A program made the position numbers and the translations under genes. A stretch of DNA of 64,000 nt from Desulfobacteraceae bacterium UBA2174 (GTDB lineage: Bacteria; Desulfobacterota; Desulfobacteria; Desulfobacterales; UBA2174): NCBI GenBank assembly GCA_002327445.1, contig DCWA01000012.1, positions 19,366-83,365 on the forward strand, given 5' to 3'. Positions 57,498 to 64,000 of this stretch are shown here, piece after piece. Each line of letters starts with the position of its first letter. Position 1 is the first letter of the stretch. Below the pieces are notes generated by a model. That model was not told the DNA's origin. It did no database searches and worked only from the letters and a program-made list of their open reading frames with translations.

Positions 57498-58945
57498 TGG
57501 ATTTCGAAGCGGTCATCGGACTGGAAATTCACGTGGAGCTCAACTGCGCCACCAAGATGTTCTGCGACTGTCCCAATCGCCCCGGAGACGCGCCCAACAC
57601 CCACATCTGCCCCACCTGCCTCTGGTTCCCCGGCGCCGTGCCCCGCCTCAGCCGCCAGGCCCTGGAAAAGGCCGCTCTGCTCTGCCTGGGGCTGGAGGCC
57701 GAATTGCAGCCGGTGAGCGCCTTCGACCAGAAGGTCTACTACTACCCCGACCTGCCCAAGGGCTACCAGTTGTCCCAGGCGCATCTGCCCCTGTCGCGGG
57801 GCGGCGGCATCGAGATCCCGGGCGAAGACGGCCAGACCCGGCGCCTTCGCATCCACCACATCCACATGGAAGAGGACGTGGCCAAGCTGGTGCACGAGAT
57901 GGAGGGGCGGCTGCCCATCAGTCTGGTGGACTTCAACCGGGCCGGCGCGCCCCTGGTGGAAATCGTCACCGAGCCGGATTTTCGCACTGCCTGCGAGGCG
58001 ATGGAATTTTTGAAGGCCCTGCGGACCCGGGTGCGCTACGTGGGCGCTTCCGAGTGCAGCATGGAAAACGGCACCATGCGGGTGGATGCCAACATCTCCG
58101 TGCGCCCGGCGGGCAGCGACCGGATGAACACCAAGGTGGAAGTCAAGAACATGAACTCCATCCGCCACGTGGGCGATGCCATCGCCCACGAGATCGCCCG
58201 CCAGAGCGCGGCGGTGCAGGCCGGTGAGGCGGTGATTCTCCATACACGGCTCTGGGACCCGGATAAAAAGGCCACCGTTCCCATGCGGGCGAAGTTCGAA
58301 GGCCCCTGCGTGCCCGATCCGGTGGTGCCGGTCATCGCGTTGTCGGCCGAGTGGATCGCGGACCTGCGCGGGCGCCTGCCCGAGATGCCCGCCGTCCGGG
58401 CCGAACGCTTCATGGCCTGCTACGAACTGAACGGAGAAGAAGCCGCCTTTCTCAGCGCCGAACCGGAAGTCGCCGGTTATTTCGAAGCGTTGATCACCGA
58501 AGGCGTCGCCCCGCGCATGGCCATGCACTGGCTGTCCACCCAACTGATGCCCGCCGTGCGGGAGCGGGAAACGGCGCTGGATGCCTGCCCCGTGACCCCT
58601 GCGCGGCTGGGCGGACTGCTGAAGATGCTCGCGCGGGACGAGATCAACGCCAAGGCGGCCCGGGAGGTGCTGGGGCTTTTGTTCGACGAGGATGGATCGC
58701 CGGAGGCCATCGTGCGCCGCCGCGGCTTTGGCCAGGTGTCCGATACGGCGGCTCTAGAACAGCTCATCGACACGGTACTGGCGGCCCAGCCGGCGGCGGT
58801 GGCCGATTTCAGGAGCGGCCAAGGCAAGGCCATGGGGTTTCTCATCGGCCAGGCGATGCAGGCATCCGGCGGAAAGGCCAATCCCAAGGTCATCCGGGAG
58901 ATGCTCGCCAAAAAACTGGCGGCCGATTCTATAGAATCCCCCTGA
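57497..58945 (+). CDS. gatB: GatB-like tRNA amidotransferase subunit
   Basis: A 482-residue protein of normal GatB length. Landmarks: AVIGLEIHVELNCATKMFCD, a zinc site CDCPNRPGDAPNTHICPTC, KVYYYPDLPKGYQLSQ, HHIHMEEDVAKLVHE, FNRAGAPLVEIVTEPDF, SMENGTMRVDANISV and TKVEVKNMNSIRHV; the C-terminal helical and YqeY-like tail is present. GatB phosphorylates Asp- or Glu-tRNA and uses ammonia to form Asn- or Gln-tRNA. Some positions differ from the consensus (CLWFPGAVPRLS for CLGLPGALPVLN). It ends 17 bp into the convergent E1 beta gene. Confidence 0.88.
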   Translation: MDFEAVIGLEIHVELNCATKMFCDCPNRPGDAPNTHICPTCLWFPGAVPRLSRQALEKAALLCLGLEAELQPVSAFDQKVYYYPDLPKGYQLSQAHLPLSRGGGIEIPGEDGQTRRLRIHHIHMEEDVAKLVHEMEGRLPISLVDFNRAGAPLVEIVTEPDFRTACEAMEFLKALRTRVRYVGASECSMENGTMRVDANISVRPAGSDRMNTKVEVKNMNSIRHVGDAIAHEIARQSAAVQAGEAVILHTRLWDPDKKATVPMRAKFEGPCVPDPVVPVIALSAEWIADLRGRLPEMPAVRAERFMACYELNGEEAAFLSAEPEVAGYFEALITEGVAPRMAMHWLSTQLMPAVRERETALDACPVTPARLGGLLKMLARDEINAKAAREVLGLLFDEDGSPEAIVRRRGFGQVSDTAALEQLIDTVLAAQPAAVADFRSGQGKAMGFLIGQAMQASGGKANPKVIREMLAKKLAADSIESP

Positions 58946-59906
58946 TCGCCTTCACCAGCTGCTCGGCGTCGGGGATGTAAAACCGCTCCAGGGGCGGACT
59001 GGCCGGCACGGGGATGTCCGGCCCGGTCACCCGCCGCAGGGGGGCTTTCAGGCTCTCGAAGGCTTGCTCCATCACCACCGCCGCCACCTCTCCGGCGAAT
59101 CCACCGGTGCGCGTGGCCTCGTGCAGCACCACCAGACGCCCGGTCTTGCGCACCGATGCCAGGATGGCCGCCCTGTCCAACGGGACCAGGGTGCGCAGGT
59201 CCAGGATCTCGACGTCGATTCCCTCGCCAGCCAACTGCTCGGCCGCCTTGAAGGCCACCCCCAGCATACGGGACCAGGTCACCACGGTGACATCCCTGCC
59301 CGGCCGCTTGACGTCGGCCTGGCCGATGGGAACGAGGTGTTCGCCTTCGGGTACCGGCCCGGGAGCGAAGTAGAGCATCATGTCTTCGAAGAATACCACC
59401 GGGTTCGGATCGCGGATGGCCGACTTGAGCAGCCCCTTGGCGTCGGCGGCCGTGGCGGGCATGATCACCTTGAGCCCGGGGCAGTGCGCCGCCCAGGCCT
59501 CCAGGTTGTGGGAATGCTGGCAACCGGCGCCGAAGCCGGCCCCGCTCTTGATCCGCACCACCAGCGGAAAGGTCGACTTTCCCCCCGAGAGGTAGCGCAA
59601 CTTGGCGGCATGGTTGACGATCATGTCCGAAGCGAGGGTGAAGAAGGGGTTGAACATGATCTCCACCACCGGTTTGAGACCCGCTTCGGCCGCCCCCACC
59701 GCCAAGCCGGCGATGGCGGCCTCGGACACCGGGGTGTCCCTGACGCGGCGGGGACCGAAATCCTTCAGCAGCCCGGCGGTGGGTAGCATGGGGTTGTCAT
59801 GGATGCTGACGCCGACGCCCTCGCCGGCGAGAAAGACGGTGTCATCCCGGGTCATCTCTTCCTTCAGGGCCTGGTTGAGGGCTTGTCCCATGGTCAGTTG
59901 CGGCAT
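58929..59906 (-). CDS. 2-oxoacid/acetoin dehydrogenase E1 beta subunit
   Basis: A 325-residue transketolase-like beta subunit. The pattern VFLAGEGVGV, RVRDTPVSEAAIAGLAVGAA, GLKPVVEIMFNPFFTLASDM and LRTLVPLDRAAILASVRKTG is that of PdhB/AcoB. It forms the alpha2-beta2 E1 with the alpha gene 45 bp upstream. E2 and E3 genes are not adjacent. Acetoin, pyruvate and branched-chain substrates cannot be told apart from sequence alone. Confidence 0.88.
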   Translation of the reverse strand: MPQLTMGQALNQALKEEMTRDDTVFLAGEGVGVSIHDNPMLPTAGLLKDFGPRRVRDTPVSEAAIAGLAVGAAEAGLKPVVEIMFNPFFTLASDMIVNHAAKLRYLSGGKSTFPLVVRIKSGAGFGAGCQHSHNLEAWAAHCPGLKVIMPATAADAKGLLKSAIRDPNPVVFFEDMMLYFAPGPVPEGEHLVPIGQADVKRPGRDVTVVTWSRMLGVAFKAAEQLAGEGIDVEILDLRTLVPLDRAAILASVRKTGRLVVLHEATRTGGFAGEVAAVVMEQAFESLKAPLRRVTGPDIPVPASPPLERFYIPDAEQLVKAIRGIL

Positions 59907-59951
59907 GATGGCGTTCCTTTCATCGGAGCCGTGCGGCGCCGGTCATCGCTT

Positions 59952-60914
59952 TCAGGCGTAAACATCTTCAAGGGCTTCGTGGGGTTCCGGGTAAGGGCTC
60001 TCCTCGGCGAAGCGGATGGCCTCCTGGACCAGCGTCTCGACGCGGGCTTCCATCGCCTTCAGGTCCTCGGCGCTGATCAATCCCCGGGCGCGCACGGCGT
60101 CGCGCATTCTGGCCACCGGACACAGGGCCCGCCAGGCGGCGATTTCCTCCTTGGGCTGGTAGAGCTGGGGGTCGCTTTCTCCGTGGCCCCGCCAGCGGTA
60201 GGTCTTGCACTCGATGAGGGTCGGCCCTTCACCGGCCGCTGCCCGGGCCCGGGCGTCCAGGGCGGTGGTGTAGACGGACATCGCGTCGTTGCCGTCCACC
60301 ACCACCCCCGGCATGCGGTAGCCGGCGGCCCGGTCGGCGATGTTTTCGATCCGGGTGTGCTCCTCCTGGCGCTGGGCCCCGGCGTAGCGGTTGTTTTCGC
60401 AGACGAAAATCACCGGCAGACGCCAGAGGCTGGCCAGATTCAGGGCTTCGTGAAACGAGCCTTCACCGGTCGCGCCGTCACCGACGAAGCAGACGGTGAT
60501 GCCGGGCTCGTTGCGGTACTGCTGGGCAAAGGCCCGGCCCACGGCGATGGGCGGGCCGGCACCCACCACCGTCGAGGTGCAGGGGGCGCCGATTTCAGGC
60601 AGCGCCAGGTGCAGCGTGCCGCTCTTGCCCTTGTTGCAGCCGGTGCGCTTGCCGTAGATTTCCGCCATCAACACCTTGGGGTCGGCGCCTTTGGTCAGCA
60701 GGTGAGCGTGGCTGCGGTGGTTGGTGATGATCACATCCTCGGGCCGCAGGGCGGCGACCATTCCGACCCCCACCGCCTCCTGCCCGGTGCACAGGATCAT
60801 CATGCCCGGGATTTTGCCCTCGATTCGGCACAGGTCGGTAAGGGCTTCCTCGAAGCGGCGGGAAAGCATCAGAAAATGAAGCATTTCCAGCATTTTGTCC
60901 TTAGGTATGGTCAT
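59952..60914 (-). CDS. 2-oxoacid/acetoin dehydrogenase E1 alpha subunit
   Basis: A 320-residue thiamine-diphosphate enzyme subunit. The TPP motif is VCFVGDGATGEGSFHEALNL running to VIFVCENNRYA (GDG...NN). GKSGTLHLALPEIGAPCTST is the substrate-channel region. The ATG at 60,914 has AAAGGAG ahead; a start at 61,025 adds an implausible tail. It is transcribed with the beta gene. Two AcuC-like HDAC proteins in the same window make an acetoin link possible but unproven. Confidence 0.88.
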   Translation of the reverse strand: MTIPKDKMLEMLHFLMLSRRFEEALTDLCRIEGKIPGMMILCTGQEAVGVGMVAALRPEDVIITNHRSHAHLLTKGADPKVLMAEIYGKRTGCNKGKSGTLHLALPEIGAPCTSTVVGAGPPIAVGRAFAQQYRNEPGITVCFVGDGATGEGSFHEALNLASLWRLPVIFVCENNRYAGAQRQEEHTRIENIADRAAGYRMPGVVVDGNDAMSVYTTALDARARAAAGEGPTLIECKTYRWRGHGESDPQLYQPKEEIAAWRALCPVARMRDAVRARGLISAEDLKAMEARVETLVQEAIRFAEESPYPEPHEALEDVYA

Positions 60915-61242
60915 GGGGGCTCCTTTGGTGGGAAACGGATGGGTGCCAAGGCACAGGCGATTTTCACAAGAAAGCCGAAGATTGAAACTCAGGACATGTT
61001 CAGGACACGGGCCGAGGTTTGTCAACCCAATTTTTGATCGAAATGACCCCCCGCGCCGGGCACTCCAAGGTTCGATGCGGCCGGCCGGAGCGGTTTCCGG
61101 TTGGATCTGCCAACGGTTTCACGGTCGATGGGGGGTGGTCTGCGGGGAAAAATCGTGTCATATTGGAATCATTCAGACGCCGGTGAGGGCCGTCAATTGA
61201 ACTCGACCTGGAATTTTGGATGCGAAAGGGATTTGCGCTGCC

Positions 61243-62988
61243 ATGAAGTTTTTCTGCCGCCGGGTTTTTCCTGTCTTCCTTGGCCTGCTGATCTTCTCCG
61301 CTGCCGTGCCTGCCCCGGCGCTCGACGCGGTGAACGGCGAGGCGCTCTCCCTGTCGCTGCGGGAATGGCTCGATGCGGCCGCCCGGAGCCGGCAGGCATT
61401 TGTCGGCTGTGAGCCGGTCCATGCCAGCAAGGATCTGATCGATTTTTATGCGCAACGCGCCTACCAGCCGGTCTGGGTGTCGCCGCGGGGGGCTTCCGAG
61501 GCGGCCCGGGACCTGCTGTCAACCCTGGCCGACGCCGAACGGCACGGCCTGTTGTCCCAGGATTACCATTTCCCGTGCCTCTCCGAGTGGCTGAAAAACC
61601 ACCGGAGCGACCGGTCTCCGGCGATAGCGGCCAAGGAACTGGCGGGAATGGAGATTGTGCTGTCGGATGCCTTCGTCAACTTCGCCACCCATCTGGCTGC
61701 CGGCAAGGTCGATCCGCAAACCATCCATCCCCAGTGGGTCTCTCCCAGGAAAAAGACAGAAGTTTTCCAGCGGCTGGCCGCCGTTGCCGCATCCCGGGAC
61801 CTGCGCGCCATCCTCGAGGAACTGGCGCCCGGAGACCAGGGGTACCGGGACGCCATGAGCGAGGCGCACCGGCTGCGGCGGCGGATTGCCACCGGCGGGT
61901 GGCGTGAGATCGATCCGGGCGAAACACTGCGTCCAGGGGACCACTCCCCTCGTGTGGCGCAGGTGCGGGCGCGGCTGATGGAAGAAGGGGATCTGCCTTC
62001 CGGAACACCCTCAGCGGAGGAGACGGTGTTCGGCGATGCCCTGGTCCGGGCGGTGGTGCGGTTTCAGCATCGGCACGGGCTTGCTCCGGACGGGGTCGTC
62101 GGCCCGCAGACCCTGGCGGCCCTGAACCGCTCACCGGAGGACCGGTTGCGCTGCGTGCTGGTCAACCTGGAGCGATGGCGCTGGATTCCCCGGGACCTCG
62201 GACGGCGCCACATCATCGTCAACCCGGCCGCCTTCACCCTCGAAGGCTTCCGGGAAGAGCTGAAGGTGCTGGAAATGCCGGTGATCGTGGGCGAATCCTA
62301 CACCCGGACCCCGGTCTTCAGCGGGGACATGACCCACCTGGTGGTCAACCCCTTCTGGAATGTTCCGCCTGGCGTGCTGGCGCGCAAGATTTTGCCCAAG
62401 ATCAAAAAGAATCCCGGTTACCTGGCGGCCAACCACTTCGAGCTGGTCCGTGGATCCAAGCAGACGACCGTGCTTCTGAACCCCTCCCTCATCGACTGGT
62501 CCAGGGTGCACGCCGGCAATTTCCCCGGACGATTGCGGCAGCGACCGGGCCCCTGGAATTCCCTGGGCCGGATCAAGTTCATTTTCCCCAACGATTTCGC
62601 CGTCTATCTTCACGACACGCCGGATCGCCACCTCTTCGACCGGACGGATAGGGCCTTCAGCAGCGGCTGCATCCGGGTGAAAAAGCCCGTCGAGCTGGCG
62701 TTGTTCGTCCTGGAGCCGGATCCTGCCTGGAATCGGGAGCGGTTGGAGCAGGTGCTGGCGGGAGGCAAGCCGACCACGGTTCGGGTCAAGGACCCGGTGA
62801 CCGTCCACTTGCAGTACTGGACGTTCTGGATCGGTGCGGACGGGCAGGCCCAGTATCGAAAGGATATCTACGATCGGGACGGCGTGCTCTGGAGTGCACT
62901 GAACACGGTTCCCTCCGCGCCGCAGGCCGCCCCGGCCCAGGTTCAACCCGAGGTCGATCCGAATCTGGAGGTGGAGCCAGCCGGCTGA
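61243..62988 (+). CDS. YcbB/LdtD-like L,D-transpeptidase
   Basis: A 581-residue periplasmic murein transpeptidase. A signal peptide (RRVFPVFLGLLIFSAAVPAP, cleavage near ALA) is followed by a scaffold domain, a peptidoglycan-binding domain (VRAVVRFQHRHGLAPDGVVG followed by PQTLAALN, near residue 280) and the YkuD catalytic domain with HDTPDRHLFDRTDRAFSSGC followed by IRVKKP, holding the catalytic cysteine near residue 480. It makes 3-3 cross-links in peptidoglycan. It converges on a DUF882 (YcbK-like) gene; in E. coli ycbB and ycbK are neighbours too. Confidence 0.88.
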   Translation: MKFFCRRVFPVFLGLLIFSAAVPAPALDAVNGEALSLSLREWLDAAARSRQAFVGCEPVHASKDLIDFYAQRAYQPVWVSPRGASEAARDLLSTLADAERHGLLSQDYHFPCLSEWLKNHRSDRSPAIAAKELAGMEIVLSDAFVNFATHLAAGKVDPQTIHPQWVSPRKKTEVFQRLAAVAASRDLRAILEELAPGDQGYRDAMSEAHRLRRRIATGGWREIDPGETLRPGDHSPRVAQVRARLMEEGDLPSGTPSAEETVFGDALVRAVVRFQHRHGLAPDGVVGPQTLAALNRSPEDRLRCVLVNLERWRWIPRDLGRRHIIVNPAAFTLEGFREELKVLEMPVIVGESYTRTPVFSGDMTHLVVNPFWNVPPGVLARKILPKIKKNPGYLAANHFELVRGSKQTTVLLNPSLIDWSRVHAGNFPGRLRQRPGPWNSLGRIKFIFPNDFAVYLHDTPDRHLFDRTDRAFSSGCIRVKKPVELALFVLEPDPAWNRERLEQVLAGGKPTTVRVKDPVTVHLQYWTFWIGADGQAQYRKDIYDRDGVLWSALNTVPSAPQAAPAQVQPEVDPNLEVEPAG

Positions 62989-62997
62989 GGGGATGAC

Positions 62998-63573
62998 TTA
63001 CCAGGTGCGAAACGGTCCGATGTCCACGTGAATGAAGTCGTCGTAAGCCCCCACCCCGCCTTGGGCCAGGGAGATGGCCTCCTCGCGGATCTTGTCAAGG
63101 CCGATTTCCTTGATTCGGATGTCGGCGGCCATGCCCTTGAGATGATAGCTCTGCTTGGCCACTCCTGAGGATCGGGCGCGCAACAGGCGGTTGTACTCCG
63201 GCGAGCGGTACCCCGAGATGAGCAAAAAGGGGCGCTTGCCGGCCTTCAGGCGGGTGTGGATCCGGTCCATCAGGAGATACAGGGCCGGATCGATGGGCTT
63301 TTCATCTCCGTTGTAATGGCAGCGGAACAGGTGGTTGAGCCGGGAGATGGCCTTCGGGATAAAACGGCCGTTTTTCTCCAGGTAGCGGATCCGCAGGCTC
63401 TCATTGGTGTGGGCGTTGATGACGGCGATCTGGCCGGAAATTTCTTTGACCGGGATGCGCGCGTCGGCGGGAATGGCTGTCAACCAAGTCGGCACCAGAG
63501 CCATAGCCCCGCCAACCAACGCTTGCTTGAGTAAGGACCTTCGCGATACGGGTGTCTCGAAGAGATGCTTCAT
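62998..63573 (-). CDS. DUF882/YcbK-like (MepK) murein peptidase with Tat signal
   Basis: A 191-residue protein starting with a Tat signal SRRSLLKQALVGGAMALVPT. The peptidase-M15-like DUF882 domain shows FLLISGYRSPEYNRLL, KQSYHLKGMAADIRI (H-x6-D) and DDFIHVDIGPFRTW (H-x-D), the zinc site of the family. E. coli MepK cleaves 3-3 cross-links, the product of L,D-transpeptidases, which fits its position opposite the YcbB-like gene. The ATG at 63,573 has AGGAG closely ahead; an earlier ATG at 63,666 is unlikely. Confidence 0.87.
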   Translation of the reverse strand: MKHLFETPVSRRSLLKQALVGGAMALVPTWLTAIPADARIPVKEISGQIAVINAHTNESLRIRYLEKNGRFIPKAISRLNHLFRCHYNGDEKPIDPALYLLMDRIHTRLKAGKRPFLLISGYRSPEYNRLLRARSSGVAKQSYHLKGMAADIRIKEIGLDKIREEAISLAQGGVGAYDDFIHVDIGPFRTW

Positions 63574-63906
63574 GGCTCCTATGTCGCGGTGGTTTTTTGA
63601 TTTATCAGACTCCCTATCGTGAATCGAGGGAAATTTCAACCCCTCTATTTCATTTTTCCGGATCATGCGTCCGACGAGAACGCGCAGCGATCATTGTGCC
63701 TCCCGCCGCGATTCCCGCCGGGTTTTGAAAGATGTTTGGCCGATATTCCGATCATCGGTGTAACGACATTATCTTCTCATGGGATTGAATCGAAAATTCC
63801 TGTCGATGATTCTATTATTTTTTTGCGGAGGACGGATAGTTGGCGCATAAAACGACCGCCGCTGGTGCAGGTGGTTTGATCAAATTGTAGAAACCTGCTT
63901 CCACGA
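63574..63906. other. 333-bp intergenic stretch without a gene
   Basis: Contains the promoter side of the DUF882 gene and no credible reading frame. It becomes AT-rich after 63,760. Nothing recognisable was found before the tandem repeat at its right edge. Confidence 0.5.
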
Positions 63907-63999
63907 TGTCATCCCGAGGGGCCCATTCCCGGTCCCCTGTCATTCCGAGGAATCCATTTCAAATTCCCTGTCATCCCGAGGAATCCATTTCAAATTCCC
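63907..63999. repeat. 31-bp tandem repeat running to the window edge
   Basis: Three units of 31 bp at 63,907-63,937 (diverged), 63,938-63,968 and 63,969-63,999; the last two differ at one base. Each begins TGTCAT(T/C)CCGAGG, the same words as the inner arms of the MITE copies. The array may continue beyond the window. Confidence 0.8.
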
Positions 64000-64000
64000 T

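Overview
The window (about 60% G+C by eye, dense operons with ATGA/GTGA stop-start overlaps) looks like chromosome from an anaerobic deltaproteobacterium, most likely a Desulfobacterota member of the Desulfobacteraceae/Desulfosarcina kind. This placement is inference. It rests on an energy-converting-hydrogenase-related (Ehr) complex, a DsrE-like protein, a TrpB2-type tryptophan synthase beta chain, EfpL and a GatCAB-type transamidation operon. I saw no rRNA, tRNA or CRISPR array.

Layout. 1-9.5 kb: the 3' end of a DUF166 gene, then an HTH-EIIA regulator with a promoter and three TTGTCC repeats at 10-bp spacing, then a six-gene complex I/hydrogenase-4-like operon whose large subunit has lost the usual nickel cysteines, then a DsrE-like gene. 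9.58-10.4 kb: a 155-bp MITE-like element and non-coding or degraded DNA. 10.45-26.2 kb: a defence-type island. It holds (i) a coupled trio of HEPN-like protein, KGGVGR ParA-like ATPase and a second P-loop ATPase; (ii) a PLD-SNF2 helicase, zeta-toxin-like kinase, small partner protein and large Eco57I-like methyltransferase whose 3' third is strikingly AT-rich; (iii) an OLD nuclease-UvrD helicase pair (Gabija/class 2 OLD-like) followed by a DprA-like and a small ParB-like gene.

26.2-38 kb: TetR regulator divergent from a secreted repeat protein, DnaJ-domain protein, EfpL, TrpB2, a cysteine-rich small protein, a frameshifted remnant, and a leftward ABC importer operon (LacI remnant, binding protein, permease, permease-ATPase fusion, phosphodiesterase). 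38-47.8 kb: a MITE with a second element nested in it, PsiE family protein, metallophosphoesterase lipoprotein, MFS transporter, UbiA prenyltransferase, CPBP protease, MobB, a third MITE, an HD protein, a Tat-exported Fe-S protein with cytochrome-b-like and 29-residue membrane partners, and an ECF sigma/zinc-finger anti-sigma pair. 47.8-53.7 kb: a hydantoinase-type protein and an acetylation/translation-modification cluster (two HDAC-family deacetylases, EpmA, GNAT acetyltransferase).

54-59 kb holds what I consider the most remarkable locus: an aspartyl-tRNA synthetase fused in frame to a GatC domain, followed by a shortened GatA-like protein without a recognisable amidase triad, then GatB. 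This looks like a covalently tethered tRNA-dependent asparagine-forming complex with a non-standard ammonia source or a structural GatA. 59-64 kb: 2-oxoacid dehydrogenase E1 alpha/beta, a YcbB-like L,D-transpeptidase facing a YcbK-like DUF882 peptidase, and a 31-bp tandem repeat that runs off the window and shares its core with the MITEs.
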